Origin: Streptantibioticus ferralitis
GTDB taxonomy: Bacteria > Actinomycetota > Actinomycetes > Streptomycetales > Streptomycetaceae
Assembly (NCBI RefSeq): GCF_029223525.1
Contig: NZ_JARHTQ010000001.1
Location: forward strand, 372,001 to 436,000
Reading direction: 5' to 3'
Length of the DNA: 64,000 nucleotides
Part shown: positions 8,527-19,174 of the stretch, piece by piece
How the letters are laid out: the number at the start of each line of letters is the position of its first letter
Numbering within the stretch: the first letter of the stretch is position 1
The notes under the pieces: model-generated
Told to the model about the DNA's origin: nothing
Seen by the model: only the letters and a program-made list of their open reading frames with translations
The model's database searches: none
Position numbers and translations under genes: made by a program

Positions 8527-9282
8527 TTGACCACTTTCCTCGCCGACACCGCGCTGGTCTTCGGGCGTTACGCCCGTCAGACGCTGCGCTCCAAGATTCA
8601 GATCCTCTTCGGCGCCCTGATGCCGGTGCTCTACCTGCTGCTCTACGGACCGCTGCTGACCGGAATGCCGCTGGCCTCCCGCGGCAGTTCCTGGCAGGTG
8701 CTGGTCCCTGGTCTGCTGCTGCAACTCGGGCTGTTCGGCGCCGCGTTCTGTGGTTTCGCCATCATCATCGAGAAGCAGCACGGCGTCGTGGAGCGGATGC
8801 GGGTCACCCCGGTCAGCAGGCTCGCGCTGCTGCTGGGCAGGGTGCTGCGGGACGCGGCGCTGTTCGTCTTCCAGGCCGTGCTGGTGATCCTCGTCGCGTT
8901 GGCCATGGGTCTGCGCGCACCGCTGTTCGGCATCGTTCTCGGCTTCGCGTTCGTCGCCGCGATGGCGGTCTCGCTCGCCTCGCTGTCGTACTCGCTCGCG
9001 ATGCGGGTGTCCACCCCGCAGTCGTTCGGCCCGCTGGTCAACGCGGTCAACATGCCCGCGATGCTGTTGTCCGGCCTGATGCTGCCGATGTCGCTCGCGC
9101 CCGGCTGGCTGAACGTGCTCTCGCACCTCATGCCGTTCCGCTATCTGGTCGACGCGGTACGGGCCGCCTTCGTCGGCGACTACGGCGGCAGCACGATGCT
9201 CTACGGGGTGCTGGTGGCCGCGGCGCTCCTGGCCGTCTCGGTGACCACGGGGACGCGGCTGTTCCGTAAGGCCGAGGCCTGA
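8527..9282 (+). CDS. ABC-2 type transporter permease (DrrB-type)
   Basis: A 251-residue integral membrane protein with about six hydrophobic helices and the ABC-2 membrane architecture; it pairs with the preceding ATPase to form a dimeric exporter. It starts at TTG 8527 with GGAG eight bases upstream, 9 bp after the ATPase stop, so the two are co-transcribed. The substrate cannot be inferred; homologous pumps export anthracyclines and other hydrophobic compounds. Confidence 0.9.
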   Translation: MTTFLADTALVFGRYARQTLRSKIQILFGALMPVLYLLLYGPLLTGMPLASRGSSWQVLVPGLLLQLGLFGAAFCGFAIIIEKQHGVVERMRVTPVSRLALLLGRVLRDAALFVFQAVLVILVALAMGLRAPLFGIVLGFAFVAAMAVSLASLSYSLAMRVSTPQSFGPLVNAVNMPAMLLSGLMLPMSLAPGWLNVLSHLMPFRYLVDAVRAAFVGDYGGSTMLYGVLVAAALLAVSVTTGTRLFRKAEA

Positions 9283-9304
9283 CCATCGTCCGCCGGACAG
9301 GCCA

Positions 9305-9316
9305 TAGGCTCGTCTC
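9305..9316 (+). promoter_or_regulatory. -10 element for a leaderless pduO transcript
   Basis: TAGGCT at 9305-9310 is followed by six bases and the ATG at 9317, with no ribosome site between. This spacing places the transcription start at or next to the initiation codon. Confidence 0.5.
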
Positions 9317-9889
9317 ATGGTCAATCTGACGCGCATCTACACCAGGACCGGCGACAACGGCAGCACCGCCCTCGGCGACATGAGCCGGGCCCCCAAGACC
9401 GACCCGCGGATCGCGGCGTACGCCGACGCCAACGAGGCGAACGCCGCGATCGGCGTGGCGATCGCGCTGGGCGCACTGCCGGGGGAGGTCGCCAACGTCT
9501 TGGTCCGGGTGCAGAACGACCTGTTCGACGTCGGGGCGGACCTCGCCACACCGGTCGTGGAGAACCCCAAGTACCCGCCGCTGCGCGTCGAGCAGAGCTA
9601 CATCGACAAGCTGGAAGCCGACTGCGACCGCTTCCTGGCCGACCTGGAGAAGCTACGCAGTTTCATCCTGCCCGGCGGCACCCCGGGCGCCGCACTCCTC
9701 CACCAGGCCTGCACGGTGGTCCGCCGCGCCGAACGCACCACCTGGGCCGCCCTGGAGTCCCACGGCGAAACGATGAACCCGCTGACCGCGAAGTACCTGA
9801 ACCGCCTCTCCGACCTGCTGTTCATCCTGGCGCGGACAGCGAACAAGGAACGCGGCGACGTCCTGTGGGTACCCGGAGAAAACCGCTGA
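9317..9889 (+). CDS. Cob(I)yrinic acid a,c-diamide adenosyltransferase, PduO type
   Basis: Transfers the adenosyl group of ATP to cob(I)alamin to make coenzyme B12. The 190-residue length is normal for PduO-type enzymes. The ATP-binding motif TRTGDNGSTALGD lies at the N-terminus, and the conserved helix region ILPGGTPGAALLHQACTVVRRAER is present. The tail ILARTANKERGDVLWVPGENR is complete, but its DNA is the first copy of a 232-bp tandem repeat that continues downstream. The start appears leaderless. No cobalamin riboswitch is seen in the 34-bp upstream gap. Confidence 0.92.
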   Translation: MVNLTRIYTRTGDNGSTALGDMSRAPKTDPRIAAYADANEANAAIGVAIALGALPGEVANVLVRVQNDLFDVGADLATPVVENPKYPPLRVEQSYIDKLEADCDRFLADLEKLRSFILPGGTPGAALLHQACTVVRRAERTTWAALESHGETMNPLTAKYLNRLSDLLFILARTANKERGDVLWVPGENR

Positions 9890-10359
9890 CACCTGACAGC
9901 AGGACATCGCGTAAGGCCGGGGACCGCTTCCCTACCACCGGCCCCCAGCGCCGCGGCCACTCACCACCGCGGCAGCAGCATGACACACAGCCACAAACCC
10001 GAAACCCCTCTCCCACCCGGCCAGGGGTCCGGGGGTCGCCCCCGAAAAACACAGCATCCTGGCGCGGACAGCGAACAAGGAACGCGGCGACGTCCTGTGG
10101 GTACCCGGAGAAAACCGCTGACACCTGACAGCAGGGCATCGCGTAAGGCCGGGGACCGCTTCCCTACCGCCGGCCCCCAGCCCTGCGGCCACTCACCACC
10201 GCGGCAGCAGCATGACACACAGCCACAAACCCGAAACCCCTCTCCCACCCGGCCAGGGGTCCGGGGGTCGCCCCCGAAAAACACAGCATCCCGGCGCGGA
10301 CAGCGAACAAGGAACGCGGCGACGTCCTGTGGGTACCCGGAGAAAACCGCTGACACCTG
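9823..10359 (+). repeat. 232-bp tandem repeat (2.3 copies) containing the pduO 3' end
   Basis: Copy 1 is 9823-10054, copy 2 is 10055-10286, and a partial copy 3 is 10287-10359. Copies 1 and 2 differ at only four positions by eye. Each unit begins with the last 67 bases of pduO, stop included, followed by noncoding DNA holding a CGGGGG-TCG-CCCCCG hairpin and AAAAA. Copy 3 ends shortly after the repeated stop codon. Only copy 1 is joined to a full gene; the others are gene-tail duplicates. Confidence 0.95.
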
Positions 10360-10423
10360 GCGGGCCGGGTTCGGCGTGAGGTCGCGGCCGGTGCGGAACC
10401 CCCGGACCGCGCCGTCCTGGTTG

Positions 10424-10515
10424 CTCGCCGTCGCGGCGGAACAATCTTCGGGGCGTCCCAAAAGAAGATCGCCGGGGGGCGTTCCCCCCAAAAAGAAAAC
10501 CGCCGCGACGGCGAG
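10424..10515. repeat. Large inverted-repeat element with a 16-bp outer stem and two inner hairpins
   Basis: CTCGCCGTCGCGGCGG (10424-10439) and its exact complement (10500-10515) form a 16-bp outer stem. Inside are ATCTTC/GAAGAT (10444-10449 with 10464-10469) and GGGGGG-CGTT-CCCCCC (10474-10489), giving a three-way-junction shape. It lies between convergent genes, so bidirectional termination is the simplest role. The sequence 10405-10442 matches 52541-52578 at 33 of 38 positions. Apart from this, the interval 10360-10591 shows no gene. Confidence 0.75.
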
Positions 10516-10591
10516 AAGCCCCCACGGCGGGAAACCGGCGGTAGCCAACCAAGCGCACCCCAGAAGCGGATCCGCCGGGAGGGCGCCGACA

Positions 10592-11038
10592 CTACGCCAC
10601 GTTCACCCGTTGCCCCGGAGGCGCTGCCTCCAGCCAGGCGAGGAAGCCCGTCAGGGCGTCATCGCTCATCGCCAGTTCCAGACGGGTGCCCCGGTGCGTA
10701 CAAACCAGCACCACGGAGTCGGAGAGCAGCGCCAGCTCCTCCTCGCCCTGCGGGGTGCGGCGCTCGATGACCTCGATGGCGGAGCGTTCGAGAACGCGAC
10801 GCGGGCGCGGCGCGTAGGAGAAGACCCGGAACCACTCGACGCGGTCGCCGCTGTACCGGGCCACGCCGTACACCCAGCCCTTGCCGGTGGGCTCGACCGC
10901 CGTCTCCTCGACGGACCGCAGACTGCAGTCGAAGGTGCCGCCCGGCCGCTGGATCAGCCTGCGGCGCAGTCCGAAGACGAAAAGGCCGATCGCGGCCACC
11001 GCGACGGCCAGTCCGAACAGCTGCAAAGCGAGGACCAT
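10592..11038 (-). CDS. DUF2550 membrane protein
   Basis: The ATG at 11038 is preceded by AGGAGG nine bases upstream, giving 148 residues. An N-terminal transmembrane helix (LQLFGLAVAVAAIGLFVFGL) is followed by a basic stretch and a cytoplasmic domain beginning RPGGTFDCSLR, typical of DUF2550. The family is restricted to actinobacteria and sits just downstream of the ATP synthase operon, here separated from atpC by a hairpin. Function unknown. Confidence 0.88.
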   Translation of the reverse strand: MVLALQLFGLAVAVAAIGLFVFGLRRRLIQRPGGTFDCSLRSVEETAVEPTGKGWVYGVARYSGDRVEWFRVFSYAPRPRRVLERSAIEVIERRTPQGEEELALLSDSVVLVCTHRGTRLELAMSDDALTGFLAWLEAAPPGQRVNVA

Positions 11039-11108
11039 GCCCACTGACCTCCTCGCTTCACGTCCGGGGTGGCCGGACACCTGTTACAGACAGCTCCTGC
11101 TGCGGCCG

Positions 11109-11141
11109 GGCCGCGGATCGCCGGTCTGGCGGTCCGCGGCC
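11109..11141 (-). terminator. Terminator at the end of the atp operon
   Basis: GGCCGCGGA (11109-11117) pairs with TCCGCGGCC (11133-11141), extended by CGCC/GGCG around a short loop. It lies 13 bp beyond the atpC stop and before the DUF2550 gene. Confidence 0.75.
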
Positions 11142-11153
11142 TCAGGTCGCGTC

Positions 11154-11525
11154 TCAGTACGTGCCGGTAGCGACACGCAGTCGTGCGGCGGCCTTGAGCT
11201 CCGCCGCCGCGTCCGCCTCCGCCTTGGCGACCTCAAGCTCACGCTCGGCGCGCTCGACGTCGATCTCGTCCGCGAGCTCGGCGATCTCCGCGAGAATCGA
11301 GAGCTGGTTGTCCGCGAACGAGATGAACCCGCCGTGCACCAGCGCGACGACCGGGCCGTCGGCGGTACGGATGGTTACCGGACCGAACTCCAACACACTG
11401 AGCAGCGGCTGGTGGCCCGGCATGATGCCTACGTCGCCCGACACCGTGCGCGCGACGACGATGTTGGCTTCGCCGGTCCAGACCTTGCGGTCGGCGGCGA
11501 CCAGCTCGACGTGCAGCTCGGCCAA
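11154..11525 (-). CDS. atpC: ATP synthase F1 subunit epsilon
   Basis: The 123-residue epsilon subunit connects the c-ring to gamma and limits ATP hydrolysis. The N-terminal beta-sandwich includes SGDVGIMPGHQPLLSVLEFGP; the C-terminal helix AERELEVAKAEADAAAELKAAARLR is the regulatory arm. The start is taken as TTG 11525, five bases after GAGGAG; an ATG at 11546 would add seven residues but lies upstream of that site. It is the last gene of the operon and is separated from atpD by 118 bp containing a strong hairpin. Confidence 0.93.
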   Translation of the reverse strand: MAELHVELVAADRKVWTGEANIVVARTVSGDVGIMPGHQPLLSVLEFGPVTIRTADGPVVALVHGGFISFADNQLSILAEIAELADEIDVERAERELEVAKAEADAAAELKAAARLRVATGTY

Positions 11526-11594
11526 GATGGCTCCTCGGGTCTCCACCCACCGCTGCCGGCAGGTGTTGGGTCACAGAATAACGGGGTGCGAGAC

Positions 11595-11619
11595 GGGGGG
11601 CGGGACCAGCCCGCCCCCC
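11595..11619 (-). other. Intra-operon hairpin between atpD and atpC
   Basis: GGGGGGCGGG (11595-11604) and CCCGCCCCCC (11610-11619) form a perfect 10-bp GC stem around a 5-nt loop. It lies 24 bp after the atpD stop and 70 bp before the atpC start, so it may lower atpC expression or protect the upstream mRNA from 3' decay. Confidence 0.7.
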
Positions 11620-11643
11620 CATCACGCGTCGAGGCTCCGGGCG

Positions 11644-14018
<2,375 letters not shown>

Positions 14019-14020
14019 GC

Positions 14021-15592
14021 TCAGCCCTCACCCAGCAGCTTGCCGTCCGAGGTCTCGAACTGCTTCTTGAAGGTGTCGACCGCCTCGGAGATGGCCTCGA
14101 TGGTCGCGTCGGACATCTTGGCGCCCTCGCGGATGCTGGTCAGCAGGTCCTTCTTCTCGCGCTCCATCCAGTCCAGGAGTTCGCGCTCGAAGCGGCGGAT
14201 GTCCACCACCGGGACGTCGTCCAGCTTGCCGTTGGTACCGGCCCAGATGGAGACGACCTGCTCCTCGACCGGGTACGGCGAGTACTGGCCCTGCTTGAGC
14301 AGCTCGACCATGCGCTTACCGCGCTCCAGCGCCGCCTTGGAGGCCGCGTCCAGGTCGGAACCGAAGGCGGCGAACGCCTCCAGCTCGCGGTACTGGGCGA
14401 GGTCCACCCGCAGCCGGCCGGAGACCTGGCGCATCGCCTTGTGCTGGGCGGAGCCACCGACACGGGAGACCGAGATACCCACGTTCAGCGCCGGGCGCTG
14501 GCCCGCGTTGAACAGGTCGGACTCCAGGAAGCACTGGCCGTCGGTGATGGAGATGACGTTGGTCGGAATGAACGCCGAGACGTCGTTGGCCTTGGTCTCC
14601 ACGATCGGCAGACCGGTCATCGAACCGGCGCCCATGTCGTCGGAGAGCTTGGCGCAACGCTCCAGCAGACGGGAGTGCAGGTAGAAGACGTCACCCGGGT
14701 AGGCCTCACGGCCCGGCGGGCGGCGCAGCAGCAGGGACACCGCACGGTAGGCGTCGGCCTGCTTGGACAGGTCGTCGAAGACGATCAGGACGTGCTTGCC
14801 CTGGTACATCCAGTGCTGGCCGATGGCGGAACCGGTGTACGGGGCGAGGTACTTGAAGCCCGCCGGGTCGGACGCCGGGGCCGCGACGATCGTCGTGAAC
14901 TCCAGGCAGCCCGCCTCCTCCAGCGCACCGCGCACGGACGCGATGGTGGAGCCCTTCTGGCCGACGGCCACGTAGATGCAGCGGACCTGCTTGTTCGGGT
15001 CGCCGGAGCGCCAGTTGTCGCGCTGGTTGATGATCGTGTCGACGGCGAGCGCGGTCTTACCGGTCTGCCGGTCGCCGATGATCAGCTGGCGCTGGCCGCG
15101 GCCGATCGGGGTCATCGCGTCGACGGCCTTCAGACCGGTCTGCATCGGCTCGTGCACCGACTTGCGAACCATGACGCCCGGGGCCTGCAGTTCGAGGGCG
15201 CGGCGACTGTCGGTCTCGATCTCGCCGAGGCCGTCGATCGGGTTGCCCAGCGGGTCGACAACGCGGCCGAGGTAGCCCTCGCCCACGGCCACGGACAGCA
15301 CCTCGCCGGTACGACGGACGGTCTGCCCCTGCTCGATGCCGCTGAACTCACCGAGGACAACGGCGCCGATCTCCCGCTCCTCAAGGTTGAGGGCGAGGCC
15401 GAGGGTGCCGTCCTCGAACTTCAGCAGTTCGTTCGCCATGGCCGAGGGCAGGCCCTCGACGTGCGCGATGCCGTCGCCGGCATCGCTGACCGTTCCGACC
15501 TCCTCGCGCGAGGCCGCGTCCGGCTTGTACGACTGGACAAAGTTCTCCAGCGCGTCCCGGATCTCCTCCGGCCGGATCGTGAGCTCCGCCAT
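14021..15592 (-). CDS. atpA: ATP synthase F1 subunit alpha
   Basis: Non-catalytic nucleotide-binding alpha subunit, 523 residues. P-loop GDRQTGKT is at 173-180, and the conserved alpha-family segment near the end ([25 protein letters not shown]) contributes the arginine finger region. The C-terminus carries the short actinobacterial extension. The ATG at 15592 follows CTCCTT-complementary SD bases (AAGGAG). The 113-bp gap from atpH contains a perfect GTTGGGCC/GGCCCAAC hairpin. Confidence 0.98.
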   Translation of the reverse strand: MAELTIRPEEIRDALENFVQSYKPDAASREEVGTVSDAGDGIAHVEGLPSAMANELLKFEDGTLGLALNLEEREIGAVVLGEFSGIEQGQTVRRTGEVLSVAVGEGYLGRVVDPLGNPIDGLGEIETDSRRALELQAPGVMVRKSVHEPMQTGLKAVDAMTPIGRGQRQLIIGDRQTGKTALAVDTIINQRDNWRSGDPNKQVRCIYVAVGQKGSTIASVRGALEEAGCLEFTTIVAAPASDPAGFKYLAPYTGSAIGQHWMYQGKHVLIVFDDLSKQADAYRAVSLLLRRPPGREAYPGDVFYLHSRLLERCAKLSDDMGAGSMTGLPIVETKANDVSAFIPTNVISITDGQCFLESDLFNAGQRPALNVGISVSRVGGSAQHKAMRQVSGRLRVDLAQYRELEAFAAFGSDLDAASKAALERGKRMVELLKQGQYSPYPVEEQVVSIWAGTNGKLDDVPVVDIRRFERELLDWMEREKKDLLTSIREGAKMSDATIEAISEAVDTFKKQFETSDGKLLGEG

Positions 15593-15612
15593 CTGGGTTC
15601 CCTGCTCTCCTT

Positions 15613-15642
15613 GTTGGGCCCTAAGTATCTTTACGGCCCAAC
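15613..15642 (-). other. Hairpin in the atpH-atpA intergenic region
   Basis: GTTGGGCC (15613-15620) and GGCCCAAC (15635-15642) pair perfectly around a 14-nt AT-rich loop, ending about 20 bases before the atpA ATG and adjoining its ribosome site. It could adjust alpha-subunit translation or act as an mRNA processing point. Confidence 0.55.
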
Positions 15643-15705
15643 TCGGGCCGCTTCAGTGCTACGCGTGTTCTTCGGGGGCTGTCCCCAGTCCCCATCGGTG
15701 GCTGG

Positions 15706-16521
15706 TCAGCCGGTCAGCCGCCGGGTCGCCTCTTCGAGGCGGCTGGCGACCGTGCCGTCGATGACCTCGTCGCCGATCCGCACGCTGATCCCGCCGAGGA
15801 CCTCGGGGTCCACGTCCAGGTTCAGGTGCACCTGGCGGCCGTACAGCTTGGCCAGCGCCGCACCGAGACGCTGCTTTTGCTGGTCGGACAGCGGAACCGC
15901 CGAAGTGACCACCGCGACCATCCGACCGCGGCGCTCCGCGGCCAGCTTGGAGAGGGCGTCGAGCCCTGCCTCCAGGCTACGGCCCCGCGGATGTGCCACA
16001 AGGCGCGCGACAAGACGGACGGTGACGGGGTGCGCCCGGCCGCCCAGCAGCCTGGTGATCAACTCCGCCTTGGCCGAGCCGCTGGTCGCGCCACCGGTCA
16101 GCACGGCACGCAGCTCGGGGGTCGAGCCGATGATCCGCGCGATGCGGAACAGCTCGTCCTCCACGTCGTCGAGCGCATCGGCGCGCTCGGCGACGATGAG
16201 CTCCGCGACGTCCGAGAGGTTCTCCACCGCGTCGACCAGGTCGCGCGACGCCGACCAGCGCGACCGGACCATGCCGGCGACCAGGTCGACGGTCTCGCCG
16301 CTGACCTGCCCGCCCAGCAGCCGCTGTACGAGTTCGGCCTTGGCCTCGCCGCTCTGCGCCGGGTCGGTGAGGAGCCGGCGCAGCGACACCTCGCGGTCGA
16401 GCAGCGCCGTTACGGCAGCCAGTTCCTCGGCGAGCTGCGCCGCGTCGACGGCCGTGTTGTCCGTCAGCGCGTCGAGCCGCTCGCGTGCGGCGGCCAGTGC
16501 CTCGCGGCTTGCCCTGTTCAT
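15706..16521 (-). CDS. atpH: ATP synthase F1 subunit delta
   Basis: Peripheral-stalk delta subunit, 271 residues, joining F1 to the b subunit. The C-terminal OSCP/delta signature LSDQQKQRLGAALAKLYGRQVHLNLDVDPEVLGGISVRIGDEVIDGTVASRLEE is recognisable. The protein is about 90 residues longer than the E. coli subunit because of a helical N-terminal duplication usual in actinobacteria. The ATG at 16521 follows AAGGGGAG. It overlaps by ATGA a 21-codon reading frame that itself overlaps the atpF stop. Confidence 0.95.
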   Translation of the reverse strand: MNRASREALAAARERLDALTDNTAVDAAQLAEELAAVTALLDREVSLRRLLTDPAQSGEAKAELVQRLLGGQVSGETVDLVAGMVRSRWSASRDLVDAVENLSDVAELIVAERADALDDVEDELFRIARIIGSTPELRAVLTGGATSGSAKAELITRLLGGRAHPVTVRLVARLVAHPRGRSLEAGLDALSKLAAERRGRMVAVVTSAVPLSDQQKQRLGAALAKLYGRQVHLNLDVDPEVLGGISVRIGDEVIDGTVASRLEEATRRLTG

Positions 16522-16583
16522 CGGTCGCGCTCCCCTTCTCGCTCGCTGCGCTCGCTCGTCGGCTCGGCTGCTCCGGCGTTCAT
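16518..16583 (-). CDS. Putative 21-residue translational-coupling ORF between atpF and atpH
   Basis: An ATG at 16583 overlaps the atpF stop as ATGA. The frame reads 21 codons (MNAGAAEPTSERSEREGERDR) and its TGA overlaps the atpH ATG, again as ATGA. It has no strong ribosome site of its own and the peptide is low-complexity and charged. The likely use, if any, is to carry terminating ribosomes from atpF to atpH. The DNA contains the GAGCGAGCGCAGCGAGCGAG motif common in high-GC intergenic DNA, so chance is possible. Confidence 0.35.
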   Translation of the reverse strand: MNAGAAEPTSERSEREGERDR

Positions 16584-17122
16584 CGCGTGGCCTCGGCCTT
16601 CTCCGCAAGCTCGTCGAGGAAGCGGTCGATGACACGGCTCTGCCGGGCGTGCTCCTGGAGCGCCTCGTCGACCAGCTTGCTGGCCAGTTCGACGGCGAGC
16701 TTGCCCACGTCCTGGCGCAGGGCCAGCGCGGCCTGCTTGCGGTCGGCCTCGATCTGCGCGTGGGCAGCGGCGATGATCTCCTCGCGCTGGCGCTGGCCTT
16801 CGCTGCGCATCTCGGCGATGAGCGCGGCACCCTGCTCCTGCGCCTCCTGGCGCAGGCGGTTGGCCTCGTGGCGAGCCTCGGCGAGCTGCTGGCGGTACTG
16901 CTCGAGCAACGCCTGTGCCTCGGCCTGGGCGGCCTCGGCCTTCTCCATTCCGCCTTCGATGGCCTCGTGCCGCTGCTCGAGCACCTTGTTGATGCGCGGC
17001 AGCAGCATCTTGGCCAGGAAGCCGAAGACGATAAGGAAGGCGACCAGGCCGATGACCAGCTCCGGGAGCGGTGGGATGAGCGGATTCTCCGCCTCGTCCG
17101 CCGCAATCTGCAGGAGAGTCAC
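16580..17122 (-). CDS. atpF: ATP synthase Fo subunit b
   Basis: Peripheral-stalk b subunit, 180 residues: one N-terminal membrane helix (about residues 19-41, LPELVIGLVAFLIVFGFLAKM), then a long charged coiled coil (MEKAEAAQAEAQALLEQYRQQ onward) that binds delta. It starts at GTG 17122 with AAAGG seven bases upstream. It lies 41 bp from atpE in the operon. The reading frame is intact and of standard length. Confidence 0.96.
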   Translation of the reverse strand: MTLLQIAADEAENPLIPPLPELVIGLVAFLIVFGFLAKMLLPRINKVLEQRHEAIEGGMEKAEAAQAEAQALLEQYRQQLAEARHEANRLRQEAQEQGAALIAEMRSEGQRQREEIIAAAHAQIEADRKQAALALRQDVGKLAVELASKLVDEALQEHARQSRVIDRFLDELAEKAEATR

Positions 17123-17163
17123 ATCGGGACCTTTCGTCGGTTAAGGGCTGTCGGTCGGTTCGG

Positions 17164-17511
<348 letters not shown>

Positions 17512-18321
17512 TCAGTGACCGGCGATCGCGCCGCGGACGTAGTCCGAGGCAAGGACGACGAACACATAGGCCTGCAGAGCCTGGATGAACAGCTCGAAGA
17601 GGGTCAGCACGACGACCATCACGAACGCGACGGCCGAGTACGCGATGCCGATGCCGTTCAGCGTGTACCAGGCGCCGACCGTGAAGATCAGCAGCAGCAG
17701 GTGGCCGGCGAACATGTTCGCGAAGAGTCGCACCGTGTGCGTGAACGGCCGGATGATCGTGTTGGAGAGGAACTCCAGCGGGAACACCAGGAAGGCGACG
17801 GCACCGAGGCCCTTCTGGTAACCGCAGAGGCTCTTCATCCCTCCGACGAAGCCGTGTCGCTTGAAGGTCAGCGTCATCCACGTCAGGTAGACGATCGCCG
17901 CGAGACCGGCCGGGAAGGCGATGATCGAGGTCACCGGGAACTGGGCGATCGGGATGATCGCCCACAGGTTCATGATCCAGATGAAGAAGAACAGCGTGAC
18001 CATCAGGGGGACGAACTTCTCCCCCTCCTTGCGGCCCATCGTCTCGTGGACCACGCCGCGACGCACGAAGTCGTAGCCGGCCTCACCGACCATCTGCAGC
18101 TTGCCGGGCAGCAGCTTGGGCCTGGCGAAGGCCGCCCAGAAGAACCCGACCACAACGATCGTGGAGAGCACGGCGAGCAGCATCGGCTTGTTGAAGTGGA
18201 CGCCGCCGACCGTGAAGAGAGGCTTGAAGACGAAGGAGTTCAGGCCCGGAGACGGGAAGCCGCAACCGCTGAAGATGTGGCAGTTGGTCTCGAAGGCGAG
18301 CATCTGGGGGTCAGCACTCAC
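17512..18321 (-). CDS. atpB: ATP synthase Fo subunit a
   Basis: The a subunit, 269 residues, forms the two proton half-channels beside the c-ring. Five to six membrane helices are visible; the essential arginine lies in the conserved helix PFTHTVRLFANMFAGHLLLLIF. Two GTG codons are adjacent at 18324 and 18321; the second lies six bases after AAGGAG and is chosen. The gap to atpI (276 bp) is unusually wide for this operon and may hold a second promoter. Confidence 0.96.
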   Translation of the reverse strand: MSADPQMLAFETNCHIFSGCGFPSPGLNSFVFKPLFTVGGVHFNKPMLLAVLSTIVVVGFFWAAFARPKLLPGKLQMVGEAGYDFVRRGVVHETMGRKEGEKFVPLMVTLFFFIWIMNLWAIIPIAQFPVTSIIAFPAGLAAIVYLTWMTLTFKRHGFVGGMKSLCGYQKGLGAVAFLVFPLEFLSNTIIRPFTHTVRLFANMFAGHLLLLIFTVGAWYTLNGIGIAYSAVAFVMVVVLTLFELFIQALQAYVFVVLASDYVRGAIAGH

Positions 18322-18597
18322 CACGGGCTCCTTCGGCGGCTTGACGCATGGTTACGGCAACCTCGGTGTGTCGGCGTGACGCGTGGCCACGGTGCGGCAC
18401 TGGACTGGTCTCACTGATCGGGGGGTGGGACCGCAGCGGGCCAAGAGGACCGGCGGTCAGCGGCAGCGGGGGCTGTCGCACCGAGTGATGGCGCGACGTC
18501 GCCCGGATCCGCACATCCGCGTGCTGGCACGGACCATAGCAGGACGTGAGTACCGCATAAGCACGGGGGATCACCGTCCGGAAGCGGTTCGCCATGA
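18322..18597 (-). other. Wide atpI-atpB intergenic gap
   Basis: This 276-bp interval has no convincing gene. On the minus strand CTTATG, a 17-nt spacer and TATGGT make a weak candidate internal promoter. A perfect 12-bp palindrome, CCATGATCATGG (18592-18603), overlaps the atpI stop. A reading frame of 96 codons exists but has no ribosome site or family resemblance. Confidence 0.4.
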
Positions 18598-19008
18598 TCA
18601 TGGCTTGCGCTCCGCTACGGGCTGTACGTAAAAGGTCTTCGCCTTCATATGGCCGCGGGTCTGACCGACGAGCCAGACCACCGTGGCGGCGATCACGGTG
18701 AAGGCGAACGCCCGGGGGCTGAGAAAGCTGACGCGCTCGAAGACGGCGATCAGGATGGCCATGGCCAGCAGCTGAGTCATGTACATCACCAGTCCCGCGG
18801 CCATGAACATCTCCGGGAACTTCTCCGCCGCCTTGTTCAGGCCGATCACGGCGAGACCGAAGAACAGCCCGGCGACCGCGACTCCGATCACGGAGCCGAT
18901 CGCGCCTTTGCCGCCGGCGAGGACGGTGCTGAGGACGATCGCGATGACACCCACGGCGAGCGTGGGGATCGCGGCGCTCCGCAGGATCCGGGCGTCGTTG
19001 GACTGCAT
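18598..19008 (-). CDS. atpI: ATP synthase protein I (assembly factor)
   Basis: A 136-residue membrane protein with four hydrophobic helices, first gene of the atp operon; AtpI helps c-ring assembly and possibly ion uptake. The ATG at 19008 has GGAG nine bases upstream; a longer in-frame extension upstream has poor coding character. Sequence conservation is low in this family, so the assignment rests on topology and position directly upstream of atpB. Confidence 0.88.
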   Translation of the reverse strand: MQSNDARILRSAAIPTLAVGVIAIVLSTVLAGGKGAIGSVIGVAVAGLFFGLAVIGLNKAAEKFPEMFMAAGLVMYMTQLLAMAILIAVFERVSFLSPRAFAFTVIAATVVWLVGQTRGHMKAKTFYVQPVAERKP

Positions 19009-19128
19009 GGGGGCGGCTCCGAGCTGGAGTCGGGGGCGGGGATTGGGGCGATCGTACAACCGGGCGGAAGGCATTCTTCCGGCCGGAAGACCGTCTCGGT
19101 GGGGTCTTTCGGCTGTGGTCCCTGGTTT

Positions 19129-19144
19129 CGTGAACCGTATCACA
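19129..19144. promoter_or_regulatory. Rex/Crp-like inverted repeat upstream of atpI (site 1)
   Basis: CGTGA-ACCGTA-TCACA, centred about 129 bp upstream of the atpI start. It matches the streptomycete Rex operator consensus TGTGAACGCGTTCACA at 11 of 16 positions, with both half-sites nearly intact. Rex senses NADH/NAD balance and is reported to control respiratory genes in S. coelicolor; a Crp-type protein is the alternative. Confidence 0.55.
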
Positions 19145-19174
19145 AACTATTTGATGAGGTCTTTACCTACATCG

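Noticed and set aside
9283-9316. Cobalamin riboswitch ahead of pduO
   Set aside because: The gap after the permease gene is only 34 bp, too short for the aptamer, and the gene appears leaderless.
18311-18601. 96-codon frame between atpI and atpB
   Set aside because: No ribosome site, overlaps the ends of both neighbours in another frame and has no family-like pattern; the gap more likely holds regulatory DNA.
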